From: Verrucomicrobiia bacterium
Lineage (GTDB): Bacteria > Verrucomicrobiota > Verrucomicrobiia > Verrucomicrobiales > DEV007
Direction of reading: 5' to 3'
DNA length: 64,000 bases
NCBI GenBank assembly: GCA_030427505.1
Contig: JAUICH010000024.1
Location: 1-64,000 of the forward strand
Translations under genes and position numbers: made by a program
Notes under the pieces: generated by a model
What the model saw: the letters and a program-made list of their open reading frames with translations, nothing else
Told to the model about the DNA's origin: nothing
The model's database searches: none
Shown: one piece after another, positions 12,421-21,896 of the stretch
How the letters are laid out: each line of letters begins with the position of its first letter
Numbering within the stretch: position 1 is the stretch's first letter

Positions 12421-13410
12421 ATGAAAGTGAAATTCTCCTCTCTCCCGTGGCGGTGCCTGCTGCCCGCCCTCCTGCTCTGCGCCTGCGCTGACAGCGAAGA
12501 AGACGCCTCAAACGGCCGCGTGCGCGTCGAGGAAGTCCGCCCCACCCGCCCTTCGGCGGATGCCACTTCCGCCCGGCTGTTCCGCCTGATAAGGGACAGC
12601 GAGATCGCTCTTACCTTCCAGGCCCCCGGCGAGGATAAAAAGACCCGCCTCACCTTTCCCAGGTTCTCCGGCGAACTCCATGCCACCGAGGACGGTGTCG
12701 CCAAGTCCGCCCACCGCGCGGTCATCGACACGCGTTCTCTCAAGGCCACGGACGCGGACCTGACCAGTTTCCTCCAGTCCTCAGACGGCTTCGCGCCTGA
12801 CAAGACACCCACCGCGCTCCTCTTCGTGGAAACACTTGGCGAGCCCGGGGCCGATGGCCAGCGGGAGGCGGCCGGGTTCGTCGGATTTCGCGGCATCCGC
12901 TACCCCGTGACCTTTCCCGCCTCGACCACGCTGGAAGGAGATCTCCTCACTTTCAATGGCGCAGCGACAGTGACCCTGCAGGAAGAAGATGACGCGGGCT
13001 CCACCGCCACGCTCCGCCAGCACGTCGGCGACGAGCTCATCTTTGAGTTCTCCCTCGTCGCTAAGGAAGACACCAGCGCCCGTCCCCGGCCCAACGTATC
13101 GCCCTCTCCCGCGGGGCGGAAAAAAGAGGATCGGCCCGCCAGCGACTCCGCCAACAAGGACAAAGCCATCGAGCCCACCAAGCATGTGGCCGAGCGCCAG
13201 AACTCCGAGGCCCGCGTCGCGGCCCTCTTCACACGGCTCGACTCCAACCGGGACCAATCCATTTCCGCCGATGAAGCCGGGGAGAACGCTTGGAAACTCC
13301 TGTCCGGTTTCGATGCCAACAACGACGGCACGCTCAACTCCAAGGAGCTCGAAAATCAACGTATCCCGGTCATTCCATCCCCCCGTCCTCAAGCTGCCGC
13401 CGCCCCCTGA
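12421..13410 (+). CDS. Lipoprotein with YceI-like domain and EF-hand pair
   Basis: 329 residues. A signal peptide ends at a probable lipobox (LLCAC, Cys22), so the protein should be membrane-anchored. Residues about 48-190 resemble the YceI fold: IDTRSLKATDADL, an SSDGF step, and RGIRYPVTFPA near the end of the domain. After a charged, Pro/Lys-rich linker come two EF-hand loops, DSNRDQSISADE and DANNDGTLNSKE, each with correctly spaced acidic ligands. It is divergent from the giant calcium-repeat protein, separated by 233 bases that should hold both promoters. YceI proteins bind lipids or isoprenoids; the ligand here is unknown. The EF-hands suggest a calcium-dependent role near the surface, which is inference. 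Confidence 0.8.
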   Translation: MKVKFSSLPWRCLLPALLLCACADSEEDASNGRVRVEEVRPTRPSADATSARLFRLIRDSEIALTFQAPGEDKKTRLTFPRFSGELHATEDGVAKSAHRAVIDTRSLKATDADLTSFLQSSDGFAPDKTPTALLFVETLGEPGADGQREAAGFVGFRGIRYPVTFPASTTLEGDLLTFNGAATVTLQEEDDAGSTATLRQHVGDELIFEFSLVAKEDTSARPRPNVSPSPAGRKKEDRPASDSANKDKAIEPTKHVAERQNSEARVAALFTRLDSNRDQSISADEAGENAWKLLSGFDANNDGTLNSKELENQRIPVIPSPRPQAAAAP

Positions 13411-13435
13411 GAAGAGGCGGTATCTTTCGAATGTC

Positions 13436-13454
13436 CGGCCCGAAATAAGGGCCG
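13436..13454. terminator. Bidirectional stem-loop between convergent genes
   Basis: CGGCCC (13436-13441), loop GAAATAA, GGGCCG (13449-13454). It fits exactly into the 46-base gap between the convergent genes ending at 13410 and 13457. There is no clear U-run on either side. Confidence 0.5.
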
Positions 13455-13456
13455 TC

Positions 13457-14380
13457 TCAAGTAGGCGTGGCGGCGGACTTCCGCCACACCGCCAGCGGTC
13501 TTAGCAGGGACTGCGCTTTGGCTTTCATCCAGTCCAGCTCCTTCACGGAGAGGAACAGCGTTAAATAAGACAGGAGTTGCGCCATGAAATAAGTGAGGTC
13601 GTTCATCGTCGTGGCGATGAACAGGACAAAACCCAGCCCCCCGGCCAGGCCGATGCGCCGCGTCCACGGCAGCACCAGTAGCAGCGGTCCCACCAGTTCG
13701 AAGCCCAACGCCAGATACTGCAACACCGTCCAGCACCACATGGGCGCCACCATCAGCAGCCAGGACGCTAACTCGTTTCGATAGAGTCCCTGCGACTGCG
13801 ACCAGATGACGTCCTGGAAGTTCATCCAGTTCCCGTGCAGTACCTTCGACATGCCCGCCGTGAAAATCTGGAGCAGGATCGTCGCCTGTAGCGTCCTGAC
13901 CGGCCAGGCGGACGACAGCACGGCGTGTCCTCCCGGCTCCGCCGCCGGCCGGATCGGGGGCGCCAGGAACAGAATCAGGAAGCCCGCGATGTAGTGATGG
14001 TTCAGCGCGAAGGAACCCAGCGGATCCGCGCCATGAATATAGACCGCCACGCCAAAGAGCACCCCCAGCCCAGCCCGGCTGAACTTTCCGGCCAACACCA
14101 GGAGTCCCGCGGCCAGCGTCACTACCCCCAGCAACAGGGCGGCCCAGGGTTCCAGCAGAGCATACGGTTCCGGGAGATACGTCCAGTGAACCCGCCGTGA
14201 AAAATGGTACCCTTCCGGTGTCAACCATTCCCGGTACTGCACGAACCTCGCCACGAAAAAATAGTAGAGAAAAGATGCCGTAAAGGCCTTTTCAAACACC
14301 TTCAGCCTCGCCGCTTCTATCGGGCCGGTCCAGAACCTTCCTAACCACTTAAATGGTTTCATCAGCCAATGTCCCGTCAT
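13457..14380 (-). CDS. HTTM-domain (gamma-carboxylase-like) membrane protein
   Basis: 307 residues with multiple hydrophobic spans. The pattern fits HTTM proteins, a family related to vitamin K-dependent gamma-glutamyl carboxylase: RFVQYREWLTPEGYHFS near the N-terminus, HGADPLGSFALNHHY, and GMSKVLHGNWMNFQDV followed by a long hydrophobic C-terminal half. Bacterial HTTM proteins are mostly uncharacterised, and I do not see the soluble lumenal domain of true carboxylases, so carboxylation is not claimed. The ATG overlaps the stop of the upstream gene by 4 bases (ATGA), so the two are translationally coupled. Confidence 0.75.
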   Translation of the reverse strand: MTGHWLMKPFKWLGRFWTGPIEAARLKVFEKAFTASFLYYFFVARFVQYREWLTPEGYHFSRRVHWTYLPEPYALLEPWAALLLGVVTLAAGLLVLAGKFSRAGLGVLFGVAVYIHGADPLGSFALNHHYIAGFLILFLAPPIRPAAEPGGHAVLSSAWPVRTLQATILLQIFTAGMSKVLHGNWMNFQDVIWSQSQGLYRNELASWLLMVAPMWCWTVLQYLALGFELVGPLLLVLPWTRRIGLAGGLGFVLFIATTMNDLTYFMAQLLSYLTLFLSVKELDWMKAKAQSLLRPLAVWRKSAATPT

Positions 14381-15012
14381 GATCCCGGTTCCTTTCTGTC
14401 CATTTCGACATCGTCCGCCTCACTGACCAGGCCTTCCTGCTCGCCCTCGTGATAGAACTTGTAGCTGTTCACCACCACCCTCATCCCTTCCGGCACCTCC
14501 GCCAGTGGCGGGATCTGCCAGTGTTCCCGCGTCTGGGTCAGCTCTCGCGAGCCCGACCGGTAGCGCACCCGCACGTAGCGCATCTCCGTTACCCGTCCCG
14601 CTTCCGGATGTAGCGCTTCGTGCTTCTTCTTGATAAACAACGCCAGGTCCCGCATGACCGCGGGCCGGGCCGGATCTCCTCCCCCCTGCCCCAGCGCCCG
14701 GTACGCCCGTGTCGCATACCCAAACGGACGCATCGGAGAAATGTCCCCATCCGGAACGTCGACCCAGGCATCTCCCCCCTCCTCAGTCTTTACCTGGTAG
14801 TAGTAGTTATCCCAATAAGGAATGCGCCGGATAAACAACGCGGACACCCGCCAGAGGTGATTCAAATACCGCCCTCCCTGCGGAGAATCTTTTCCTGTGA
14901 TACCGGTGTATGCCAGCGGCATCACCCAGTAGACCAGGAAAAACAACGCCAGCGCATAGTGAAGCCAACGAATCGCTTCTGCTTTTTTTCGATTCACGAA
15001 ACCAGATGTCAT
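14377..15012 (-). CDS. Single-span partner of the HTTM protein
   Basis: 211 residues from ATG 15012 (MTSGFVNRKKAEAIRW). The frame stays open to 15402, but that extension runs into the divergent gene at 15281 and is not protein-like. After one transmembrane segment (WLHYALALFFLVYWVMPLAY, about residues 17-36) comes an extracytoplasmic domain with paired Trp/Tyr, YWDNYYYQ, a VRVRYRSGSRELTQTREHW strand pair and an acidic end. The gene overlaps the HTTM gene by 4 bases. Small membrane proteins of this form often sit beside bacterial HTTM genes; a shared complex is inference. Confidence 0.7.
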   Translation of the reverse strand: MTSGFVNRKKAEAIRWLHYALALFFLVYWVMPLAYTGITGKDSPQGGRYLNHLWRVSALFIRRIPYWDNYYYQVKTEEGGDAWVDVPDGDISPMRPFGYATRAYRALGQGGGDPARPAVMRDLALFIKKKHEALHPEAGRVTEMRYVRVRYRSGSRELTQTREHWQIPPLAEVPEGMRVVVNSYKFYHEGEQEGLVSEADDVEMDRKEPGS

Positions 15013-15280
15013 GGGGATTTCCGAAGCCCAGCCTCCCATAACCACCAAGCTCTTTTCAATCAAAACCTTTCTCTTTCGTTTTCGCCAATTCCCAGGAAAG
15101 GCAAGAGCCCGTGGGAATTGATTCCAACATAAGGGCTGGGAACCAGCCTCAACCAGTCCCCGTTTTTCCACAACCGGGGCAGGCTCATCGGGTTGACTCA
15201 ACGGAACCTTCGGGGCCAATGTCAAAACCCTGAGCACAGTCCGACGGCTCGCCCTCCTAAAAAACTCCGCCCCGCAATCC

Positions 15281-17368
15281 ATGAATCGCCTTTTTATCTC
15301 GACCGGTTTTCTCCTCCTGACCTCCGTCTCTTTCTCCGCCGAATCTGCCGTCGCCGTTGACGCCGCCGCCTCTTCTCCGCCCACCGTTCCGGACCTCCCC
15401 ATCCTCGACTCTCCCGGCTGGGGCCCCTGTATGGACGCCGTCGTTCAAGGGGATCACCTCTTCGCCATTGGCAGAGGAAAGCTCTACACTGCGGACATCT
15501 CCGATCCAGAGAAGCCCCGCCTTCTGGGTACCTTGTCGGGACTGGGCAACACCCGCCAACTCGTGGTCGGAAAGGGCGTCGCCTATGTCTCCGCCCGCGA
15601 AGACGGCTTGTTCGTCGTGGACGTCCAAGACCCCACCAAACCTGCCCTTCTCAACCACTACGACACCATCGAACTCGCCACCGGGCTCGACCTCGCTGGC
15701 GACGTTCTCTTCATCGCTCAGCGTCACTATGGCGTCGAGCAGGTGGACGTTTCAGATCCCCGCCAGCCCCGCCACCTCAGTTCCATCCGCACGGGCGAAG
15801 CTCAGTCCATTGCCTACCACGATGGCTACCTCTACACCGGTGTCTGGGGCACTTCGGAAATCGTCACCCTCGACATGACCGATGCCCGCTCACCCAAGAT
15901 CCTGTCCAAGGTTCCCCTCGATGGCTACGGCGACGGCGTCACCGTCCACGGTGGCTACCTCTACGCCGCCACCGGTCATCACTCCCGCGCACCCCACGCC
16001 GCGGAGGGCGACCCCGGTTACGGCCACGGACACGGTCTGGAAATCTTCGACCTTTCCGATCCCGCCAAACCTTCCTTCGTCAGCCGCGTCAAGTTCCCGC
16101 CCTTCTACGGCATCGGAAATGACATGTGGAGTGTTTCCGTCGTAAATGGCCACGCCTTTGTCGCCGACACGCACAACGGCATCTTCGTCGTCGATGTCCG
16201 GGATCCCCAGCATCCCAGTATCGTGGGACGCAGTCATCTTCCCGTGCCCACTGGGAAAGACGTTCCCGCTTTCTACGGTGGCCTGGCCGTGGGCGATGGT
16301 GTCATCTACGGCGCGGGCGGCTGGACGGACCTTCATGTTCTCGCCGCCCCAGGGCTTGCTTCCCCCGTTGCCTCCGGAAACGGAACTCCTCCCACCATCC
16401 GCCCAGTGGTCGAATCTCAAAACGAACGCATCCTCTCCTCCTACCACCCCCAGGGCCAGGTCCATGCCGTCGCCCCCGTGGAGGATCTCCCCCTGGCCGT
16501 TGCCGCCTGCGGCAGCGCCGGACTCCACGTCATCCGCCTCACGGAAGACTCCATCCAGCCCGTCTCCGTTACCGCTACCACCGGCTTCGCCACTGACGTC
16601 TGTCTCCTTGGCCACACCGTCTATGCCGCCGAAGGCACCGGCGGTCTCTCCATTTGGGAACTCTCCCCCGATGGTCGGCTTACAAAGCAAAGCGCCTACC
16701 AGGTGCCCGGCCGCGGCATCCGCTTCGTCGCCGTCCCCGCTCCCGGAAAATACGCCCTCGTCGAAGTAGGCGCCGGTCAACTCCACATCGTCGATGTCTC
16801 AGACCCCACACAGCCCAGCCTCACCCTGCAAGATTCCCACCTCGGTCTCTTCTACGGCTACCAACTCCTCGATAGCCTCGTCGACGGCCGCTATACCGCC
16901 GCCTTCTGGCACGTCGATGGCATTCATTGGTACGACCTCTCCACCCATCCGCCCCGCCTTGAAGGCGCCCACCCCGCCGGCCGCTTCGGCATGGCCGAAG
17001 GCCTCGTCCGGCTCGGCGAGAGCCATGGCCAGAAACTCCTCGCCCCCTACAGAGGCGGCCTCATCAGCTTCGACTTCGAAGAGACCCGCCCCATCACCGA
17101 ACTTCCCATCCACCGGATCGAAGGCGTCCACCTGCGCGGCAAACCCACGCTCGACGAAACCCGCCATCACCTCTACCTGGCCGACCGCGTCCTCGGCGGC
17201 ATCACCATCCTAAACCTCACCACCCCTGACAACCCCGCCGTCCTCGACTCCTTCACCACCCCCGGCAACCCCGGCCGCATCGCCCCCCTCAAGAACGGCT
17301 ACCTCCTCCCCAACGGAAACCAGGGCCTTTTTCTGCTCGCTCCTCCTGAGGCTGAATCCGCCAGGTAA
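15281..17368 (+). CDS. Secreted LVIVD-repeat beta-propeller protein
   Basis: 695 residues with a signal peptide (LFISTGFLLLTSVSFSA). The body is a run of LVIVD-type repeats: ADISDPEKPRLLGTL, VDVQDPTKPALL, VDVSDPRQPRHLSS, LDMTDARSPKILS, FDLSDPAKPSFVS, VDVRDPQHPSIVG, then VDVSDPTQPSL and LTTPDNPAVLDS further on. These form beta-propeller blades, probably two propellers given the length and the break near residues 365-385. LVIVD proteins are surface or periplasmic and generally uncharacterised. It ends 7 bases before the convergent gene at 17375. No catalytic residues recognised. Confidence 0.85.
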   Translation: MNRLFISTGFLLLTSVSFSAESAVAVDAAASSPPTVPDLPILDSPGWGPCMDAVVQGDHLFAIGRGKLYTADISDPEKPRLLGTLSGLGNTRQLVVGKGVAYVSAREDGLFVVDVQDPTKPALLNHYDTIELATGLDLAGDVLFIAQRHYGVEQVDVSDPRQPRHLSSIRTGEAQSIAYHDGYLYTGVWGTSEIVTLDMTDARSPKILSKVPLDGYGDGVTVHGGYLYAATGHHSRAPHAAEGDPGYGHGHGLEIFDLSDPAKPSFVSRVKFPPFYGIGNDMWSVSVVNGHAFVADTHNGIFVVDVRDPQHPSIVGRSHLPVPTGKDVPAFYGGLAVGDGVIYGAGGWTDLHVLAAPGLASPVASGNGTPPTIRPVVESQNERILSSYHPQGQVHAVAPVEDLPLAVAACGSAGLHVIRLTEDSIQPVSVTATTGFATDVCLLGHTVYAAEGTGGLSIWELSPDGRLTKQSAYQVPGRGIRFVAVPAPGKYALVEVGAGQLHIVDVSDPTQPSLTLQDSHLGLFYGYQLLDSLVDGRYTAAFWHVDGIHWYDLSTHPPRLEGAHPAGRFGMAEGLVRLGESHGQKLLAPYRGGLISFDFEETRPITELPIHRIEGVHLRGKPTLDETRHHLYLADRVLGGITILNLTTPDNPAVLDSFTTPGNPGRIAPLKNGYLLPNGNQGLFLLAPPEAESAR

Positions 17369-17374
17369 TTGTCG

Positions 17375-18151
17375 TCACTCCCGCTCCATCGCCAGCGGGA
17401 GTCCATTCACAGACTTGATCACGAAGCCAGCTTCCCGGAGCGCCCTCGTGGAATCGCCCAATTCCTCCGCCCGGGCGGGATCCAGGAGAGGCAGAACAAA
17501 CAAGGGGCGCGCCGTAAACCATTCCCGGCGCGATCGAATAAGCTCACGGGACGGGGCATCGTCGAGCCCCATCACAATGCGCTGGTGAGAAAAACGCTTG
17601 GCCACGGTGTCCGGGACCGGCTCCAGAGGTTGAAGAAACGCGAATAGACTGGCCACCACATCGAAACCCGGCTCTTGGAGACGGGGAAGAATCTCCTCGC
17701 CGAAAAGCGCTCCCAGCGCATTGCTGGGAAGATCGTCCGGATGAGCTTCCGTGGGATACGTCTGGCTTCGCCCGGCGAGGAAATCGGGTCCGCCCTCGCG
17801 GTCCCACTCCAGAAGGAGCGCGGCATCCCGATCCATTTCCCCGGAAGCCACGGCAACCGCGGTGCCCAGGAAATGTACCATGTCCACCGGACCGCCGAGT
17901 GCCGTGACAAGATAGCGGTCCGAGACGGGATCCGACACCACGGCTTTCTCCCAAGCGACATTCCGAATGAGGCTCAGCCTTTCCACCGCTGAAGCCGTGG
18001 CCCACTCTTTGCGGCTCCCTGCTTCTTTTACCAGGCGTTCGAGGGACGAGTCCGATGCTTCGGCGGCATGCCTGGTTGCCAGAAAAGTAAGCAAACACCA
18101 AAAGATCCCGAGGATCTTTGCCTTCAGAATACTTTTTGAGCCGGGATTCAA
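17375..18151 (-). CDS. Exported protein of unknown function
   Basis: 258 residues from a TTG start. No ATG or GTG opens the frame near the signal peptide (SILKAKILGIFWCLLTFLATRHAAEA), so the start is uncertain. The mature part is mostly helical and Glu/Arg-rich, with MVHFLGTAVAVASGEMDRDAA, a DDLPSNALGALFGEE stretch and a C-terminal LPLAMERE. I do not recognise a family. The downstream flank is a convergent propeller gene and the upstream flank is the Yellow-like gene, 102 bases away on the same strand. Confidence 0.6.
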   Translation of the reverse strand: MNPGSKSILKAKILGIFWCLLTFLATRHAAEASDSSLERLVKEAGSRKEWATASAVERLSLIRNVAWEKAVVSDPVSDRYLVTALGGPVDMVHFLGTAVAVASGEMDRDAALLLEWDREGGPDFLAGRSQTYPTEAHPDDLPSNALGALFGEEILPRLQEPGFDVVASLFAFLQPLEPVPDTVAKRFSHQRIVMGLDDAPSRELIRSRREWFTARPLFVLPLLDPARAEELGDSTRALREAGFVIKSVNGLPLAMERE

Positions 18152-18253
18152 GCCAGAGGTCAGAGCAAATTCCGGTCAAGAATACCAGCATCTCGCCCGC
18201 CAGTTCAAGACTCTACGGTCTCCCCGCTTAGGTCCCTGGACACCATCAAAGAA

Positions 18254-19438
18254 TTACCGCCCCACCGTCCCAGAGGACAGCGCTTGCACCTTGAACACCT
18301 GGTAAGGCGGCCGGAGCAGGCCTTCCCCTCCGTTGAACACCGGGGTGCGGTTCAGTTGGCTGCAGAAAAAGTGTAACTTCCCGTCCGTGCCAAAACACAG
18401 GCCATCCGGCCAGCTCATGCGCTCGTCCTGCACCAGGGTGTAGTACCGGCGGTCTTTCTCCGCCAGGTACCCAATGGACTTCGTCCCGATGTCGCAGAAA
18501 TAAATGTTTCCCTTCCCATCGATGGAGACGCAACCGGTATAGGGCTTGAATCCATAGCCTTCCACGCGTCCCTCCAATTCCAGCGGAAAGAGATCGGGAT
18601 TGCGGATGTTCTCCGTCGTAATGCGGAAAAGCTGGGAACCGTTCATGGGGCCGTAGTAGATCCAGTGCCCCCTCCGGTCCACCACGATGGGGTTGGCGCC
18701 GGCCAGCGGCTGCACGTTCGAACCGTCGGGGCGTTTCACCTCCACCGGTTTCCCCTCCAGCAGCAGCACCTTGGACTGCGGCACCACGGAGTAATGCCCC
18801 TGCAAGACCCGGCGGCACAGCCCGGTCCTGAGATCCACCACGATGAGGGCGGCATCGGACCCGCTCGCCGGATCGGTGATGTAGATGAAGGGCGCCTCGG
18901 GATCCAGCGCCAGTCCCGCCAGAAAGGACGTTTCCAGCACCGCGTCCTGCATGATGGTGATGACCCGGTGAAGCTGGTCGTTCTCCGTGTCCCAAGCCAC
19001 CAGCTTGGCCCATTGTTCGCCCCGCCGGCCATTATCCAGCATCCAGACAATGCCTTCCGCGTCACACTGCACGCCCAGCACGGAGTCCAGCACCACGCCG
19101 TGGTAGCCTTCATCGGAATTCATTTCCGCGTTGGGAAAGGGGGTGATTTTTCCGTCCCGGGTCATCTTGACCACCCGGTCGTCCGCCTGAAAAAACTGAT
19201 GCAGGCTCAGAATGTAGTCTCCCTTCGGCGTGATGGTCATCCCGCCGGGCCCCGCGTGCACCTGGCCCGCCAGTTCCAGCCCGCCTTCCTCCCGGTCAAA
19301 AGGAGGGAACGCTCCTCCGTCCACCAGACAAAACCACCATCCCACGGCCAGAACTCCCAACAGCATTACGCCGCGAAACAGCTGATTCTGAAGTTGGTAA
19401 TGTCTCCCCATTACGAATTTCGAGTGCCTGACAAGCAT
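18254..19438 (-). CDS. Yellow/major royal jelly-like protein
   Basis: 394 residues with an N-terminal hydrophobic anchor (MLLGVLAVGWWFCLVDGG). The body is a six-bladed-propeller type sequence with hallmarks of the Yellow/MRJP family: VVLDSVLGVQCDAEGIVWMLDNGRR, ALDPEAPFIYITDP, DLRTGLCRRVLQGH, YYGPMNGSQLFRI, and SWPDGLCFGTDGKLHFF near the end. Bacterial members are secreted and mostly of unknown activity; the family is related to SMP-30/strictosidine-synthase-like hydrolases. An internal ATG at 19411 is an alternative start. Promoter elements should lie in 19439-19632, but I recognise none. Confidence 0.75.
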   Translation of the reverse strand: MLVRHSKFVMGRHYQLQNQLFRGVMLLGVLAVGWWFCLVDGGAFPPFDREEGGLELAGQVHAGPGGMTITPKGDYILSLHQFFQADDRVVKMTRDGKITPFPNAEMNSDEGYHGVVLDSVLGVQCDAEGIVWMLDNGRRGEQWAKLVAWDTENDQLHRVITIMQDAVLETSFLAGLALDPEAPFIYITDPASGSDAALIVVDLRTGLCRRVLQGHYSVVPQSKVLLLEGKPVEVKRPDGSNVQPLAGANPIVVDRRGHWIYYGPMNGSQLFRITTENIRNPDLFPLELEGRVEGYGFKPYTGCVSIDGKGNIYFCDIGTKSIGYLAEKDRRYYTLVQDERMSWPDGLCFGTDGKLHFFCSQLNRTPVFNGGEGLLRPPYQVFKVQALSSGTVGR

Positions 19439-19632
19439 ACTACCCTAGCGCAAGAGAACCCATTCGTCACGGGAATCTACCCGCGCAATACAGCGGCGGC
19501 CTCATACCGCCGCATGGGAATCTTCAGCCAGAAGATAGGCGAAACGACCTTCCCCTCGGCTGCGTCCCGAGATACCGCCTGCTTGGCGCGTTTTTGCTGT
19601 TTTTCTACCCCAGCGCGGTGGCAGCCACGGCT

Positions 19633-21456
19633 TCAGGCCTCTGCTTCCGTGCCCTTCCCTCCCTTTACTGCGGCCGAGGCCAGTTCCGGATATTTCGCCT
19701 CCGCCACGGAAATGCACTTGGCCTCCACCTCAGCAGTGGTCGAAACCTTCAGGAGGTCTTCCATGAAGGCCTTGCACTCTTCAGTGTCCAGCCGGGACAC
19801 CGCGCGCCGCACGCGCAGCAGTTGGACGGCGCCCACACTCAGCTCGTCGATTTCCAGGCCCACGAAGATGGGCGTGAATAGCAGATCCGCCGCGGCCTCC
19901 CCACAAACCCCCACCCAGATGCCATTCCGGTGCGCGGCTTCCACTACCGTCTTCAGAAACCGGATGATCGCCGGGTGATAGGGCTGGTACAGGCCGGCCA
20001 CCCGTTCGTTGACCCGGTCAACCGCGATGGTGTACTGGATCAAGTCATTGGTGCCGATGCTGAAGAAATCCACCTCTCTGGCCAATTCGTCCGCCAGCAG
20101 CACGGCGCTGGGAATCTCGATCATGACGCCCACCTCCATCTCTTCGTCAAAGGGCACATCCTTTTCCCTCAGTTCCTGCCGGGCCTCTTCCAGCAGCTCA
20201 TTGGCCCGCCGCAGCTCCTCCAGGGAAGAGACGAAAGGATACATCAGCCGGACTTTCCCCTCCGCGCTCGCGCGGAGAACCGCCCGGAGCTGCGTCTTGA
20301 AGAGTTTCGGCGACTCCAGGGAAACCCGGATGCCCCGCAGCCCCAGAAAGGGGTTCGGCTCGGGCTCGTCAAACAGCTCCGGCCAGATCTTGTCCCCCCC
20401 GATGTCCAGCGTCCGGATGATGACACCGTGCGGATTCACCGCCCGCGCGGCCTGGGCATAGTTCCGGGCCTGGCGGCGTTCGCTCCGCAGATCTTCCTCG
20501 TTCAGGTAGAAAAACTCCGTCCGGTAGAGCCCCACGCCTTCCGCGCCCTGCTTCTGAATCTGCGGAATCTCGTGAGTGAACTCAATATTCGCGGAAAGGA
20601 TAATCCGGCGCCCGTCCGCGGTCCGGGTCTCCTCGTCCCGTAGCGTTTCCAGGCCTTTTAGGATCTCGGACTCCCGGGCCTTAAACTGGTCGTACTCCGC
20701 CAGGGTCGCCACGGACGGCCGCACGATGGCCAGGCCGCTGTACCCGTCCAAGAGCAGGTCGTCGCCGTTTTCGACCACCTTCCTCAGGCCGTGCAGGCCA
20801 ACCACGGCCGGGACGTTCAGCGAACGCGCCAGGATGGCCGCGTGAGAGGTGGCACTGCCGACCTCCGTCGCGAATCCCTTCACCCGCTCCCGGTCAATGG
20901 TCACGGTATCCGACGGCACCAAGTCGTGCGCCACCAGGATCAGTTGATCGTGGTCCCGCACCTCTTCCTCGGTTTCGTCCGCGATGGGCACGGGAATCAG
21001 GTTCCTCAGCACCCGCCGGGCCACGTCCTCGATGTCGATCGCCCGCTCCCTCAGGTAGGGGTCCGGAATCCTCCGCAGGGAGGTTATGTAGTGCTGAATG
21101 ACCTCATAGTAGACCCGGTCCACGTTCCGGTGCTCGGTCTCCAGCAGCCGGATCACCTCATCGATCACCGCCGCGTCTTCCAGAACCAGCAGGTGGGCAT
21201 CAAAAATGCTGGCGTGTTCCCGGCTGGAGCCCCCTTCCTCCAGTTCCTCCTGCATGTTGCGGATCTGTTCCCGCGTCCGTCCCAGTGCTTCGCGAAAGCG
21301 CAGCTTCTCCCGTTCCACGGCCTTGGACCCCACATACCAGGACAGAGGGGCCACCAGGGTATCCACACTCAGGCGCACCCGGCCACGAGCGATCCCCGGA
21401 GAAACGGCGATCCCTTCAATACGTTGTTCCTGAGTCGCTTCGGCTGAGTCGGCCAT
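19633..21456 (-). CDS. ptsI: PTS enzyme I
   Basis: 607 residues, slightly longer than the usual 570-580. Phosphoenolpyruvate-protein phosphotransferase takes phosphate from PEP on a histidine and passes it to HPr in the cytoplasm. The N-terminal HPr-binding domain is followed by the swivelling phosphohistidine motif GSATSHAAILARSLNVPAVVG (His205), then the PEP-binding TIM barrel with RTEFFYLNE, GGDKIWPELFDEPEPNPFLGLRGIR and SIGTNDLIQYTIAVDR. The conserved CGE of the C-terminus is present. It is the last gene of the lpt-hpf-hprK-ptsH-ptsI run, 110 bases after ptsH. No sugar permease (EIIABC) lies nearby, which suggests a regulatory rather than transport role. Confidence 0.95.
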   Translation of the reverse strand: MADSAEATQEQRIEGIAVSPGIARGRVRLSVDTLVAPLSWYVGSKAVEREKLRFREALGRTREQIRNMQEELEEGGSSREHASIFDAHLLVLEDAAVIDEVIRLLETEHRNVDRVYYEVIQHYITSLRRIPDPYLRERAIDIEDVARRVLRNLIPVPIADETEEEVRDHDQLILVAHDLVPSDTVTIDRERVKGFATEVGSATSHAAILARSLNVPAVVGLHGLRKVVENGDDLLLDGYSGLAIVRPSVATLAEYDQFKARESEILKGLETLRDEETRTADGRRIILSANIEFTHEIPQIQKQGAEGVGLYRTEFFYLNEEDLRSERRQARNYAQAARAVNPHGVIIRTLDIGGDKIWPELFDEPEPNPFLGLRGIRVSLESPKLFKTQLRAVLRASAEGKVRLMYPFVSSLEELRRANELLEEARQELREKDVPFDEEMEVGVMIEIPSAVLLADELAREVDFFSIGTNDLIQYTIAVDRVNERVAGLYQPYHPAIIRFLKTVVEAAHRNGIWVGVCGEAAADLLFTPIFVGLEIDELSVGAVQLLRVRRAVSRLDTEECKAFMEDLLKVSTTAEVEAKCISVAEAKYPELASAAVKGGKGTEAEA

Positions 21457-21566
21457 TTACAAAATCAGACAGAGGCCCATCACGGGACCGGCAAGTGGTC
21501 TGGTAACGGGCTTCCCGATACCACAACATTCCCCCCTTAGACAGCCCAATCTTCCGTGCCGTTGGA

Positions 21567-21836
21567 TCAGGGCTCTTCCTGAAACCCGTTCTGAATCAGG
21601 ACGCCAATACTTTCCAGAGCCTGAACTTCGTCCTCTCCGTCGGCGGAAACGCTTACCGTGGAGCCGCATTCCGCGGCCAGCATCATCAAGCCCATGATGG
21701 ATTTCCCATTCACCTGCTCGCCGTCTTTTCCAACCCAAATCTTGCTCTTGAAGCGATTCGACGTCTTCACGAACATAGCCGCGGGCCGCGCGTGCAGGCC
21801 CTGCTTGTTGATGATCGTGTACTGCTGTTCGAGCAT
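21567..21836 (-). CDS. ptsH: HPr phosphocarrier protein
   Basis: 89 residues. The start at 21836 (MLEQQYTI) is chosen over the upstream ATG at 21866 because it places the phosphorylated histidine at residue 15 (KQGLHARPA) and the kinase-target serine at residue 46 (VNGKSIMGL), the canonical numbers for HPr. His15 accepts phosphate from enzyme I; Ser46 is the target of HprK, whose gene is directly upstream. Both sites are intact, so the HPr can integrate both signals. Length and fold order are normal. Confidence 0.95.
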   Translation of the reverse strand: MLEQQYTIINKQGLHARPAAMFVKTSNRFKSKIWVGKDGEQVNGKSIMGLMMLAAECGSTVSVSADGEDEVQALESIGVLIQNGFQEEP

Positions 21837-21896
21837 GGGTCTTTCGGGAATCTTTACAATGCCCAAGGCGTTGGCAAGTTCCGAGCCAATTCCTGC

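Noticed and set aside
21837-21866. The upstream ATG of ptsH
   Set aside because: It would shift the active His to 25 and Ser to 56; the internal ATG restores the canonical numbers 15 and 46.
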